Source: Symsagittifera roscoffensis
Taxonomy: Eukaryota; Xenacoelomorpha; Acoela; Convolutidae
Reading direction: 5' to 3'
Assembly: GCF_963678635.1 (NCBI RefSeq)
Contig: NC_087066.1
Span: forward strand, 51,414,312-51,478,311
DNA length: 64,000 nucleotides
A model generated the notes under the pieces. It was not told the DNA's origin, searched no databases, and saw nothing but the letters and a program-made list of their open reading frames with translations. The stretch's first letter is position 1. Every line of letters begins with the position of its first letter. The translations under genes were made by a program, and so were the position numbers. Positions 22,015-33,172 of this stretch are shown here, one piece after another.

Positions 22015-22420
22015 TTTACAGGGGTGGATTTAGGGGGGGGGGGGGGGGGTTTACGCTTCCTCTCCCCTCCCATCCTCAAGGATTCGAACCCCTGGTCCCT
22101 CTTTTAGTTCTTTTAGAGAAATCCATTTTTGGCTGACCTACCCTAAAATTTTTATTATTTATAATTATTTTTTAGAGGGAGCGCGCGCCAAAAAAAAGAG
22201 GTTTTAATCAAAATCTTCCGAGAAATGCTCAAAAACAGCTTTTTTGATCTGTTTTTTTTTTCAAAAAATTGCCTGCTGCGCCCAAAGTTTTGTAAAAATA
22301 CGATCAACCACTGTTCTGGGAGCATTCGGAAACTCAATTTGGTCGACCCAAAAAAAGGCCGACTAAATTTTCATTTTTTTTTTTGAAAAATTACACCCTT
22401 AAGAAATCCTAGATCCACCC
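22015..22420 (+). repeat. Dispersed repeat, copy 1
   Basis: It starts near a G-rich run (GGGTGGATTTAGGGGG) and ends near AAATCCTAGATCCACCC, so its ends are roughly complementary. It shares TTTTGGCTGACC and CGGAAACTCAATTTGGTCGA with 28298-28665, and ATCCTAGATCC and GGGAGCGC words with 59140-59305. It is probably a degenerate non-autonomous element. No terminal duplication is evident. Confidence 0.55.
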
Positions 22421-22449
22421 GTGAGTTTCTGGTCTTTCACTCCAGAATA

Positions 22450-22790
22450 AGACTTGAAATTGCGAAGCCAAACTGTGCACTGGATAGACGCACAATTTTG
22501 TGTCTGTATGTTCCTGGATTCCAGAAACAAATCTTTAAATATGTTCCAAAATGTAAGTGGATTCCACTAACAAAATTTCAGTGGATTCCGCATAGAAATT
22601 CTTGTAAGGTAAATTTTGTCGGCACATTCCTTTGTTGCGGATCCGCAACAAGCATGTAAAGCTAGTTGTTCTGGATTCCGGAATGGTAAGTGGAATCCGC
22701 AAAAGTAACTGGAATCCGCAAAACTTGTAAGGGGAATCCGAAAATGTCAGCGAGTTCCGCAACTGTGTTTTTACTGAGCTTGCATTGAAC
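22450..22790 (+). repeat. GGATTCCGC-type repeat, second copy
   Basis: GTGGATTCC and GGAATCCGC words recur every 20-35 bp. The left flank GCGAAGCCAAACTGTG matches GCGAGGCCAAACTGTG at 34238, so both belong to one dispersed family, with an inverted relative at 130-500. Confidence 0.55.
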
Positions 22791-22840
22791 AATTAAAAGC
22801 TAGAGGTCGAATTACTGTCTATAGCAAAGCGCAATTTGAA

Positions 22841-23588
22841 AGCAAGGACTTATCCATTGTCAGTGGAACCCATAACTGCATCTTATAACTTGGTTAACTA
22901 AATCGGTGGATGTCAAGTTTTCAGTATCGATCACCCGATGATTGAACGATGGGATGATTTTTTGGGATCGGAAAACACAACGAATGGCATTAATTTAGGG
23001 TTCAGATTTGAAATGGTACAGTATGTGGCTCAGGTGGTTCAGAAATTATCATCAGTGGTTGAGATGAGATGGTTCACTTGGTTGAGAAATCATCATCACT
23101 CATCAGTTTTTCAGTGCTTGAGATGAGATGATTCCAATGTTCATTGCGATAAAGAACGGCTCCGTTGTATTTTTTGAAGTTTGATCTGAAACATCCTCTG
23201 AAACACTGTATTAAAGCAAGGACTTATCCATTGTCAGTGGAACCCACAACTGCATCTTATAACTTTGGTTAACTAAATCGGTGGCTGTCAAATGTTAAGT
23301 ATCGATCACCCGCTGATTGAACGATGGGATGATTTTTTGGGATCGGTAAACACAACGAATGGCATTATTTTAAGGTTCAGATTTGAAATGGTACAGTATG
23401 TGGCTCAGTTGGTTCAGAAATTATCATCAGTGCTTGAGATGAGATGGTTCACTTGGTTGAGATATCCTTATCACTCATTAGTATTTCAGTGCTTGAGATG
23501 AAATGATTCCAATGTTCATTGCGATAAAGAACGGCTCCGTTGTATTTTTTGAAGTTTGATCTGAAACATCCTCTGAAACACTGGATTA
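22841..23588 (+). repeat. Two-copy tandem repeat, 374-bp unit
   Basis: The unit beginning AGCAAGGACTTATCCATTG at 22841 recurs at 23215 with only scattered differences, and both copies end in CTGAAACACTG. Inside each unit the words GTTCAGAAATTATCATCAG and TTGAGATGAGATGATT give shorter internal similarity. Confidence 0.85.
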
Positions 23589-24249
23589 AAATATCCTCTT
23601 TTTCTTAAAACTGAAAAGAAAACTTATACAAGCGCAAAAAAATTACAGGACGAAGTTCAACGAGCACAGAGATTTCCTCATGATCACAATCCGATCCCAT
23701 ATAATTGCATGCCGAGGTAGATATGCCGTCAAAGATAACTACGGAGATGTATTTCGACATAATATGGCCGAGTCCGCACAGAAATACCTTATGACTTGAG
23801 ATGAACAACTTGAACTGTTTACTGTTTGTTGTTATGACTGTTTTTTTATTTGAGCTCTTCAAATTCACCTTAATTTGCCGATATGTTTTTACTGTATGCA
23901 GTGTGTGTTATGGTCTGAAAACTATGCCGGCCCATCAAAGCTGCTCATAGGGAGTAAATTATATCTTTGAAATAATTTTTAACTTGTTCATGGGGAGTAA
24001 ATTATCTTTTCAATAAATTAATTTGAGTAAATCCGTTTTAGATGAAAATTAACAAAACTTGAACAAGTACAGCTAAAATAAAAGTTAATTTTTAAAACAT
24101 AAAAGTATGTTCCTGAAAATTTTGCCTTATCGAACTATATATCGCAATATGAAAACACTCAAAAAGGCTAAATTTAAACAAACTTATTTTAATTGAATGA
24201 TTGAAATGAATTGCTGAAATTAGATGAGTTTAATTCAGTTTTTTCAATT

Positions 24250-24470
24250 TGTTCAGTTTGCAGGAACTGAATTGATGGCAGGAATTGAGATCAAAATTAG
24301 GTTGACGGGAATTTAGATCGAATTTAGTATGTTTGACAGGAATTGAGATGGAAATTTTTTGTATAAATGACTGGACTTAAGATCGAAGTTGGGTTAAGGG
24401 AATTGAGACCGAAGTTGGTTTAAGAGGAATTGAGATTGACAGGTATTTCAAACGCTAGCTGATCAAATTA
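24250..24470 (+). repeat. Degenerate GGAATTGAGA repeat tract
   Basis: Words of the form TGACAGGAATTGAGAT and TTAAGGGAATTGAGACC recur about every 30-40 bp. The last 110 bases resemble positions 1-80 of the window. Confidence 0.55.
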
Positions 24471-24782
24471 GTAATCCTAATTCAACAGTAAAACATATGT
24501 GATTTTTGTACCTAGTAACGAATCAATCTTTTAGCAAAAAGGGGTAGTTAAAAAGATTCGTCTCTATATCCATGCCCCCTGTGGTCCCTTGTACCGTTCT
24601 TACACTCCCATAAAATTATAATTCAGCTATACATTTATAAATTATACAGCTATACATTTGGCGAGTTTTTTAAGCGGCAAAAAAAGTCCCCTCCTTCCTT
24701 CATAGTGTGAGGAGGGAGAGGGTGGGAGTAATTGATAACTACAGAAATTATAATGTTATTAAATTTTTCTTCTGCTTTTGAG

Positions 24783-24965
24783 ACAGCGGATGAGCTGAAA
24801 GCGTACACATTCCAATTACTCCGAAACTTGTACAGAAGGGTAGTTCACGTGGACTCTGCTCTGTTTGCATGTAACAGATTGACTCCAGTGCTGACTGAAC
24901 ACATGAAACAGATGAACTCCGTCAGCTATGATGTCCAGTCGGGCCAGAATGTCCGGGCATTTCAG
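24783..24965 (+). CDS. SNX25: Sorting nexin (SNX25-like), PXA exon 2
   Basis: The acceptor is TCTGCTTTTGAG and the donor CAG/GTCAGT; the 183-bp exon is 61 codons in phase 0 at both ends. It encodes the middle of PXA, with the pattern LLRNLYRRVVHVDSALF, then LTPVLTEHMKQMN. These fit the helices of this domain that precede the conserved YLR and DP-F-IN motifs found in later exons. It follows the first exon in frame. Confidence 0.75.
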
Positions 24966-25357
24966 GTCAGTCCTATAAAGTAGTAATTGTTTTGAATTGG
25001 GACCTAACTAAACAATCTCCCTACTACTTTTTTGAGAGACGTAGTAATGTCCTTTCCTACCCCCTTTTCATCAAAGGGGGTGAAGGTTTTCTTCAGTAGA
25101 TAAAATTAGACGATATTTTAGGCCAATCAAAATGCAGCAAAATTGGAATTTTCACACAAAAGCTCGTCATAACTTACTGTTCAATTTAAAGGGCTGGAAC
25201 TTTTGGAGTAGATACAAAATTGAGGAAATTAAAGTTGAAAGACTGATGCCTAGTGATTTATCGGAAAACCGAAGCCCAAGTATTCAATCACCAATGAGAA
25301 GTTCTTGCAAAACGCAAAAAACTGCAACCGAGATCATATACAGAAGTATTTAAAGTT

Positions 25358-26857
25358 TTGTACCTTTTTTTTATACATATATCCTAAAACTTTATGCATG
25401 GCGAGTTTGTTTTGATTTTTGAAATTTGTTATTTGATGTTTTACATTTCTTTGTTAAAGTGTTAAAAGCCTTCTGATTCTAATCAAACTCGAAAAATTTT
25501 TTTTTGATCTAGTCTCTTTGATCTAAATCAACCAAATGATCTTTGGCTGAGTTGTCTGCATTTGAAATTGACTCAATTGTCTGTGGCTGAAGTGTCTCTG
25601 TGCCATCTATATGGCTCTGTCTGTCTTGTTTCAACAAATATATCTGTGATTGCCCAATGGTTTTTGCTTTGGCAATTACAGCTAAGAGTTTAATGAAGAG
25701 TTTAAAACTTTCGCTTTAATTTGGTTCGTTGTACCTTTTTTTATACATATATCCTAACACTTTATGCATGGCGAGTTTGTTTTGATTTTTGAAATTTGTT
25801 ATTTGATGTTTTACATTTCTTTGTTAAAGTTTAAAAGCCTTCTGATTCTAATCAAACTCGAAAAATTTTTTTTGATCTAGTCTCTTTGATCTAAATCAAC
25901 CGAATGATCTTTGGCTGAGTTGTCTGCATTTGAAATTGACTCAATTGTCTGTGGCTGAAGTGTCTCTGTGCCATCTATATGGCTCTGTCTGTCTTGTTTC
26001 AACAAATATATCTGTGATTGCCCAATCGTTTTTGCTTTGGCAATTACAGGTAAGAGTTTAATGAAGAGTTTAAAATTTTCGCTTTAATTTGGTTCGTTGT
26101 ACCTTTTTTTATACTTATATCCTAACACTTTATGCATGGCGAGTTTGTTTTGATTTTTGAAATTTGTTATTTGATGTTTTACATTTCTTTGTTAAAGTGT
26201 TAAAAGCCTTCTGATTCTAATCAAACTCGAAAATTTTTTTTTTGATCTAGTCTCTTTGATCTAAATCAACCGAATGATCTTTGGCTGAGTTGTGTTCATT
26301 TGAAATTGACTCAATTGTCTGTGGCTGAAGTGTCTCTGTGCCATCTATATGGCTCTGTCTGTCTTGTTTCAACAAATATATCTGTGATTGCCCAATGGTT
26401 TTTGCTTTGGCAATTACAGCTAAGAGTTTAATGAAGAGTTTAAAACTTTCGCTTTAATTTGGTTCGTTGTACCTTTTTTTATACATATATCCTAAAACTT
26501 TAGGCATGGCGAGTTTGTTTTGGCTTTTGAAATTTGTTTATTGATGTTTTACATTTCTTTGTTAAAGTGTTAAAAGCCTTCTGATTCTAATCAATTTTGA
26601 ATTTTTTTTTTGATCTAGGCTCTTTGATCTAAATCAGCCGAATGATCTTTGGCTGAAATGTCTGAGCTTTTTGGCTGAGTTGTCTGCAATTGAAATTTAC
26701 TCAATTGTCTGTGGCTGAAGTGTCTCTGTGCCATCTATATGGCTCTGTCTGTCTTGTTTCAACAAATATATCTGTGATTGCCCAATGGTTTTTGCTTTGG
26801 CAATTACAGCTAAGAGTTTAATGAAGAATTTAAAACTTTCGCTTTAATTTGGTTCGT
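25358..26857 (+). repeat. Four-copy tandem repeat, about 370-bp unit
   Basis: Units begin with TTGTACCTTTTTTTATAC near 25358, 25730, 26098 and 26468 and end in CTTTAATTTGGTTCGTT. Copies are over 95 percent identical, except that the fourth has an extra segment of about 20 bases near 26660 that repeats GGCTGA.TGTCTG. Within the unit, TTTGATCTA and TGGCTGA...TGTCT words are repeated. It lies inside an intron of the sorting nexin. No protein-coding potential is seen. Confidence 0.9.
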
Positions 26858-27482
26858 TTTTTCAAAAGTTTGCCAGAAAAACTTTTACAAATCATTTCTC
26901 GTTTTCCGAAAGAGCTTGGAAAAGCATTTGTCGACCCCGCAAAAAATGAAAAAACGGATCTTTTTCCATCACCCAATTTCAATTTCTTACAAGTAAATTG
27001 TTGGTTCTCATAATATGGTTGTAAGGAAAATTTTGTTATGATCATCTGTTCTGAAAAAATTGGTAGTTTTAGGTGCATGTCTGCTTGGAGAATGAGAAAA
27101 AAGAGCAAGAACACTTGAGGTGAGACACATAGAGTATTCAACATACTTATTTAATAAGAAAAAAATCAAGATCTTGATTTCAAGCAAAAAAATGATTTGC
27201 AAGCAAAAAGGCTGCAGAGAAATATGCTTTCAATAGTTTTGGTCACACCTCTTAACTGTCGAGAACCAAAACAAAAAACAAAAAAAATTGTTCTTGTCAA
27301 ATCCAAAAAAAAGGATAGTCGGTTACTGTGCAAGTACTATAGCAAAAACTGTTCCGACCATAGTCTTTTTCGACATATTTGACATTTATAGTAAAATGAG
27401 CCTATTGGGCAATAAATTTTGTTGAAAAATGACAAGAAAAATTTTTTTAAAACAATTATGTCGTTTGAATCACGACTGAAAG
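26858..27482. other. Intron sequence
   Basis: AT-rich. A 104-codon minus-strand frame (26830-27144) and a plus-strand frame (27197-27382) show no recognisable motif and are probably spurious. Confidence 0.5.
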
Positions 27483-27529
27483 AGCTTCAATTTGATCTCT
27501 CACTCAACTCATTTTGCTGAGTATTTGAG
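27483..27529 (+). CDS. SNX25: Sorting nexin candidate 47-nt micro-exon (PXA)
   Basis: Phase 0 is needed at the start and two leftover bases at the end to join the flanking exons, and this segment provides both. It encodes 15 codons ending HFAEYL plus AG, which with the next exon completes the arginine of a YLRKL motif, the expected PXA sequence. The donor is GAG/GTATCT. The acceptor (GACTGAAAG) has a poor pyrimidine tract, and an in-frame TGA lies just upstream, so the start is forced. The fit to the domain is good but the splice-site support is weak. Confidence 0.5.
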
Positions 27530-28063
27530 GTATCTCATTTTGCGTGGAAAACAAAAAGAAATATATAACTAAAACACACCCGAATACAAAATTCCTCCCC
27601 ATTTTTCAAATGGTCGGAACAAAAAGTTTACTGCTTCTTCGTTAAAAAGTTATAATTATGCTAAAAACAAGTTTATGGAAAATGTTTGTCTTGAACAGAG
27701 TTGATTGAAACTCAAAAATGAGCCGAATGTATAAACCAGCCGATCGTTACGTCCAAATATGTAGAAATTTGCATGAATTTTGCAACTATTGCATAACTGA
27801 GATCAAGTTAACATCCTTCTCCCGGGAAGACAAAGTTAAGGTCTTCCACCCCAGCATTTAATTCGGATTGAGTTTGATAAGCGCTCCTATCCCACCAAAC
27901 AGCTTTGGGGGATGTCAATTTGGTCCCAGAACTGTTTTATAATTATTATGTAACAGCTCTATTATTTCGGCTAGTTCTTTGGCAGCTGGTTATTACTTCG
28001 GCTGGTTTGTTTACCACCTGTTTATTCAGTCTAAATATGAAGACATCTTTGTTCTGTTCTTAG

Positions 28064-28210
28064 AAAACTCTCGTCTCTATTAGTACACCTGTGTGCTCCT
28101 CAAGATCTCCTCCAAAGCGACTTGAACCAGTTGGTGATACGTGAGCTAGTGACAAAGTATGTCTTGTGTACCATGGTAGACACTATGTCTCAACCAGAGT
28201 TTATCAACAG
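28064..28210 (+). CDS. SNX25: Sorting nexin (SNX25-like), PXA exon 4
   Basis: The acceptor is CTGTTCTTAG and the donor AACAG/GTGAAG. The exon encodes about 49 residues, with LSSLLVHLCAP, then LNQLVIRELVTKYVL, then MSQPEFIN. This is the conserved end of PXA, where the family has an LR.L..E.L...L..P...L.DP.FIN pattern. The two last bases AG join the first base of the next exon to make Arg, followed by LI, as in the family. Confidence 0.8.
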
Positions 28211-28297
28211 GTGAAGTATTACAATGGTTAAGTTTTTATTGTAAAAGTTTGCTTGCTTAAGAACTTGAAAAAGTTTGGAGATAATAGCAGCTAAACA

Positions 28298-28665
28298 GGG
28301 GCGGATTTTCTGGAGGGGGGGGGGGGAGGGGAGGCGAAGGCCTTTTTTCAAGGTTTTGGCCCCCTCACCAACAAAAGGTCCCCTCTTTGGTCTTTGGTTT
28401 TATTTTACATCATCCATTCTCGGCTGACCAATCCTGAAAGTTTCTAAAGGCGTCTTTGGCGTTAAAATCTACTAATTTGAAAAATTTTAAATTTTGGTCG
28501 AAATTCAGGAAGTGCGCAAAAACGGCAATTTTGACCGTTTTTTTCAAAAACTTGTTTGAAAAAATGGTTTTTATAGTGTTTTGGAAGCGCTCGGAAACTC
28601 AATTTGGTCGAGCTGGAAAAAAAATGTTCGAAAAATACCATTGGGTCCGCGAGACAACAACCTTT
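28298..28665 (+). repeat. Dispersed repeat, copy 2
   Basis: It begins with GGGGCGGATTTTCTGG and a long G-run. It shares TCGGCTGACC and GCTCGGAAACTCAATTTGG with copy 1 at 22015-22420. It ends only about 20 bases before a splice acceptor of the sorting nexin. Confidence 0.55.
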
Positions 28666-28688
28666 TTGTAACTTTTGTATCATTTCAG

Positions 28689-28773
28689 ACTCATTTGTGA
28701 CTACTTGATGCGAGAGGACACCAACAAGAACAAACTTCCAAAGGAACCATCGTACAGAACCATCAACGAATTC
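28689..28773 (+). CDS. SNX25: Sorting nexin exon after PXA
   Basis: The acceptor is TATCATTTCAG and the first base completes the preceding Arg codon. The exon encodes LICDYLMREDTNKNK, then SYRTINEF. I end it at TTC/GTACAAG because phase 0 there matches the acceptor at 58590 and gives the continuous sequence INEF-LNSIDDLERL. A stronger-looking donor, CCG/GTAACG, at 28815 would extend the exon to 28814, but it leaves two bases that fit neither candidate acceptor at 58588 or 58590. It would therefore need another exon, which I did not find. Confidence 0.65.
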
Positions 28774-29190
28774 GTACAAGGCAAGACACAATCTAGCATT
28801 AACAATCATAACCGGTAACGCTCTGCTAGTAGCGGAGAAGGTTCCAAAAATAAATTTTTAAAAGTGGGAAGAAGAATTGTCTTCGGATGTGTTTTGTTCT
28901 TCCATCTGTGGTACAGTAGCTGCAGCTGCAGCCAAGCTACAGTAACCTTGAGGAGTGCACATGTCTAACTATATATATATATTGTTACTGTTGTTTCAAG
29001 GTCATATTATTCTGACCTTAAATGTAACATGACTGAATTCAGTTCGTCCGTACGCAGTTACGGAACTTAGATTGTGTAGAAAAGAAAGAAAAAAGATTTC
29101 ATATTAATTAAACTTCTGAAATCTACATTTTGTCTTCTCTTAGTAACCTTAGCAACCTCTTAGCAACCAGCAGGATTCTTGTTTCAAGAC
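28774..29190. other. Start of the 30-kb intron; possible LTR remnant
   Basis: Sequence before the decayed gag. AT repeats near 28970, the words CAAGGTCATATTATTCTGACC and TAATTAAACTTCTG, and position directly upstream of gag make a degenerate 5' LTR plus leader plausible at about 28865-29190. I found no matching 3' LTR. Confidence 0.35.
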
Positions 29191-29202
29191 AATAGAGCCG
29201 AC

Positions 29203-29888
29203 ATGGGTATTCCTGTGTTTTGGACTTCAGAAAATTCGGATCCGACATGGAATTTTAAATTTTGGTTTGATCAATTTCTATTAGCCGTGACAGTAAAGGA
29301 AAATGTGAACCCAGAAGTGCTGTTATAGGACCCAAAAGCCGTCATAGAAGAAACAATCCTTCGGCCAGAAACAACAAGAACAAATCAGGACGCGCAAGCA
29401 ATAAAGAAGGGGATAAATTAATGAGAGACAAAGTCGTGTTAGAAAACGAAGAGAGAAGAGAGCGAGGACCAAAGGTGGGGCACAACGTGCTCTACAAGGA
29501 AGTCCAAAAGCGACTCGCTTCGAGACTAATCCTAGCATTAGGGACAGAAGGGAAGAAAAGTTTTGTTCAGAAAAATCCTCATACAGAATTCTCCAAGCTT
29601 GAGTTCCGGGAAGTGGTGACATTAGCTAAAACCTCATTCGAAAAAACGATAAGTATAACATATGAGATGTACAAACTGTTCACGAGAACACAGTATGCAG
29701 GAAATTCGTTGGAATCTTTTCACGCTGCCTTGACTGCACAAGCAGCAACAGTGGAGCTAGCCACACCAGAAGACGAACTGGTTAGTGATTTATTTATCTC
29801 GAAAACGAAAAACACAGTATTACAAGGTATATTGACATTTCGAGACGTTTTCATAAAACAAGGTCCTGAAACGAGCGCTAAAGTTTGA
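29203..29888 (+). pseudogene. Decayed Ty3/gypsy gag (element D)
   Basis: The frame from ATG 29203 encodes WTSENSDPTWNFKFWFDQF, a gag-like start. It is interrupted by TAG at 29326-29328 and shifted before 29421, where a 155-codon frame continues to 29888 with the helical pattern of a retrotransposon capsid. It is not related in sequence to the gag of E1/E2. The downstream order (zinc knuckles, protease, RT remnant, integrase) identifies it as an old Ty3/gypsy element. Confidence 0.6.
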
Positions 29889-30089
29889 ACAAAGCAAGCA
29901 GACGACCCAAGCACTCCTAAAATCTTAAGCCATTACTGCAAGTGCAGGAAACTTCATTGGTTCGCAAGTGGAACATTATTATGGAAAGTGGCAACAGGGG
30001 AAAAACAGCAAGCGACCAAACAGATAATCATATAAAAGGAAAATACGCAATGTCAGAAGCAATACGAGGCCACGGTCAGACCAGAAACT

Positions 30090-30324
30090 GAGTACAAGAT
30101 GTGGGAAAACATTTGGGGAGGGACACTTGAAGAGTTGTCCAGCGACGGGGAAAACGTGCAAAAACTGTAATAAGCCAAACCATTTTGCTAGAATGTGCCG
30201 ATCACAACAAATAAACGACTTGACGGATGGAATATTTCAGACCAAGGTAATCGAATTGGACGATATGTCTGTGGAGCAAATAGAAGATTATATTGCGGAT
30301 CGAATGAAAAAAAGAATAAATTGA
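30090..30324 (+). pseudogene. Element D nucleocapsid zinc knuckles
   Basis: It encodes a CGKTFGEGHLKSC half followed by CKNCNKPNHFARMC, which is a complete CX2CX4HX4C knuckle. The pairing of a CG...GH..SCPA-type knuckle with a CKNCNK.NHFARMC knuckle is typical of invertebrate Ty3/gypsy polyproteins. The frame is displaced from the gag frame above. Confidence 0.75.
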
Positions 30325-30419
30325 AACACAGGGTGCAGAGAAGCTCAAAATGTAAAGAAAATTGACATAAGGAGAAACTCCCAGTCGGGACAAATAAAAG
30401 CACTAAAAGCATTAGTCCG

Positions 30420-31112
30420 AGTTGATATCCAGATTATCAATATGACTATAGATACAGGGAGTCCATTGTCGTTTCTCAATTGGAAAACAACTAATCAAAT
30501 CTTGAAAGGATCTCCATAAATAAAAAATCATTCCAGCGGAATGATTAAACTTGTCAGCGGAGTTTGTTGATTATCATAAGCAACCAATCTTAATTCTGGG
30601 AGCACTGAAAGCGGATATCAGTTCAGCTGGATGGGAGGTGAAAGGAGTATCATTCTTAGTCACTGAACGCCGCACAAGATGCATATTGGGGTTATATCTA
30701 CAGGGCAAAGTAGGAATACACACAACCCAAAAGACGGCACGCACAGAAAAACCGAGGTTTGACGTGCTAGTATGCGAGCATTCACAACGTAGGAAACAAC
30801 AATTTTTTATGAAAAATTTTCTGACCTTTTTAATCGACAACGTAAATGAAAAAATCATGTGGTGAGTACAAAATTTAAATACCCACTATGTTCGATACAA
30901 GAGAAGGGTCGACGAATCCCTTTTCATATTCAGGACAAAGTCCAATCGGTATTAACAAAATTGTTGTCAGAAGGGCACATAAAAAGCTGGATGTATGCAC
31001 CAGTGATTGTTTTATTGCCCCCATAGTCATTTCTGTCATTACTGTCTCTATTAAACTGGCAATCAAATCAGTTCAAAGTGAACAGGGATCGACCGGAACG
31101 GAAGCGTTTTAG
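30420..31112 (+). pseudogene. Element D protease and RT remnants
   Basis: IDTGSPLSF near 30449-30475 is an aspartic-protease active site. The segment at about 30895-31060, read across shifted frames, holds a proline-poor remnant of RT fingers (around IPFHIQDKV and FIAP). The catalytic palm, including a YxDD motif, is missing, as is RNase H. Multiple stops and frameshifts are present. Confidence 0.6.
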
Positions 31113-31264
31113 CATCAAGATTTTCAAAATTGAAATCAAAGAGTTCATGCAATTTATTTCAATCAAAGCAGTTGGTCAAGAGAATCCCGAAAAATTCAGA
31201 AAAAAGAAATAAAGAAATGGACAAGGACACAAATAAGACCTAGAAAGACAAGGGAAAGAAGACG

Positions 31265-31924
31265 GTGAGGATCAGTGATAACAAACAGTGCGGTGGGCAT
31301 AATCAGGTGACGGAAGAAGTCATGGAAACGACTTTCCAGCGAACGCGGTTTATTAAACGGGGAACGGAGACAAACAAAGAGGCAAACTCGGATAGCTCGG
31401 ACTCGGAAAACCCATATGCTGAGTGGAAAACACTGGGAAAACACATAAGAAACCAAGAGGAGACTGGAGCTTCTGCATCAGCGGTTGGGTTTAGCAACAC
31501 TGGAGCTTCTTCATCGGCAGTTGCAATTAAGGAGTCTGGAACTTCTTCATCAGTGGTTGCGAAGAAAAGGATACCAAATGTAGTTTCGTTTCTTATCGGC
31601 TTGGAAAGATTGGACAGACCGGGAACTATGCTTGAACTGGATGCTTACTCGGAAATGATTAGCCCAAACGCGGAAGAAAACTGCAGCGACGAGACTGATA
31701 GAGTACCAATCGTGGAGGTTGATCTCACGGCCGATAGCCCAGAAGAAAACAGTCAAGAAGTCAGTTTGGTTTCACGACGCATCAGCCATAACTCACGGAA
31801 AGAGTATTTCCGGGAAGACAAGAACGATATACCAGGAGGGCTCGACAATCTTATTCGACAGGAATTAATTAGCGGAACTCATCACGGAGAACTTTTGGAT
31901 GGACCGACTTTGCAGAGTTTTTGA
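31265..31924 (+). pseudogene. Element D open frame before integrase (219 codons)
   Basis: An ORF rich in Ser, Glu and Asp with short Ser/Ala-rich repeats (the word GASASAV and variants) lies where RT connection and RNase H would be expected. No enzymatic motif is visible. It may be an insert or a diverged accessory region of element D. The frame is lost at 31924, just before the integrase zinc-binding region. Confidence 0.4.
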
Positions 31925-31944
31925 AAGAAACGACCGCCACAGCT

Positions 31945-32608
31945 TTGAACCCATGGGTAATCAGTTAAGTGTAGTGGACGACTGTATCCTGGTGGACAAT
32001 AGGCTGGTGGTACCATGTCAGTTGCGCCCAGCGGTTCTAAAAAAAATTCGTCAAGGTCATCCCGTTCAAGAAGCTATGTTGAATGTGTCCCACTACTTGT
32101 GGTGGCCGCACATGCACGAAGATATAGTCAACCTGGCTGAGGAGTGTAGAAGCTGCACCCGCTATGGTTAGAATGCTAAATATATCATTCCTAAAAGTGC
32201 AGCCAAACCGCTACCATTGCTAACGCAGCCGAGTCAGGAAAAACAATTGGATTATGCAGGACCGTTGGAAGATCATAAAGGGAAGAAAATATACTGGTAG
32301 CGATAGACCGGTATTGAAAATTTCCGTCTGTGAAAACTACCAAATCTACTGGTGGAAAGTCATCAATTATGTTCCTACGTACTTACATTGACAAACACGG
32401 AATACCGGAATCGATAAAAACTGACCAATTTTCCGGGTTCAAGGGTAAAGCAATGAAAAAATTGTCTACAGAAAACAACATTAATCAAAAATGTTATCCG
32501 GTAGGAGATAACCGAGGATGTGGGTCAGTCGAACGATCTATTCAAACCATCAAGAGAAGACTGGGAGTAATGCATCTGGATAAAAATGTCGCATCAATAA
32601 AGCTTTGA
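31945..32608 (+). pseudogene. Element D integrase, frameshifted
   Basis: LRPAVLKKIRQGHPVQEAML...WWPHMHEDI...CRSCTRYG is an HHCC zinc-binding domain. It is followed, through stops and shifts, by catalytic-core remnants: LDYAGPLEDHKGKK, then KTDQFSGFKG in the ORF at 32330-32608 and RGCGSVERSIQTIKRR. The catalytic acids appear as D in LDYAG, D in KTDQF and E in SVERS. The normal frame is broken several times. Confidence 0.75.
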
Positions 32609-32728
32609 CTTAGTACAATGATACGAGATCTTAGATGGACTAAATAAAAAACTATACAGCGCTCTCCGTTCGAAGATCACTTTGGACGTCTTCCAAAAAT
32701 TGAATTTAAAATACAAAGGGATAAACTT

Positions 32729-33172
32729 TTGTTTAAATCCGACCGTTTAGATGAAGAACACTTGGAGAGATCGGCACTCACGGCTTCTCAGTTGAAGAAG
32801 CGAATCGTTCAATCGCAAGAAAATGTGAAGATCGTGTCTAAAGGAACGAACAGTCGAGATGTCAGCCAACTGTTTGGGCAGCATATAGAATCAGTGAAAG
32901 ACAAAGATCATGTCAAGGCGATGAAATTCCTACTTGAAGCCAATGGACGTTGGAATGCCACCCGCAGAGACGCATCGGCCAGCGATATCCGGCGGATAGT
33001 GGAAGAAACGAAAACCATTAATCCGCAACTGCGAAAAGAGCTTTTGTACTCGTGGGAGAAAGGTTTTATAGAAGATGAACGGGTAGAGCAACACAGCGCT
33101 TTGTCACCGATTTTGCTCAGAAAAGACAAGAACCGAAAGAGTGGGAAGTCCCTCGCAAATCTGTTGAAGTGA
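32729..33172 (+). pseudogene. Element D C-terminal pol ORF (147 codons)
   Basis: A Lys/Arg/Glu-rich frame follows integrase by about 120 bases. It has no stop over 147 codons and no motif beyond predicted helices. It is likely the carboxyl-terminal part of element D Pol or a downstream ORF. Confidence 0.4.

Larger units (their letters stand above)
21767..24782. other. Intron with repeats
   Basis: It contains a degenerate interspersed repeat (about 22015-22420), a GGATTCCGC-type repeat (22450-22790), a two-copy tandem repeat (22841-23588) and a GGAATTGAGA-rich tract (24250-24460). I recognise no exon between them. Short ORFs inside the tandem repeat (22938-23126, 23292-23501) differ by truncation and look like chance frames. 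Confidence 0.6.

Noticed and set aside
22938-23501. ORFs of 62 and 69 codons in the two-copy tandem repeat
   Set aside because: They arise from the same repeat unit with no motif and lie inside an intron.
22841-26857. CRISPR-like or satellite array
   Set aside because: Units are 370 bp without distinct spacers, in an animal genome. They are ordinary tandem repeats.
28774-28814. Extension of the sorting-nexin exon to the GTAACG donor
   Set aside because: The frame is open, but the leftover phase fits no acceptor found; the upstream GTACAAG donor gives phase and protein continuity. Kept as an alternative only.
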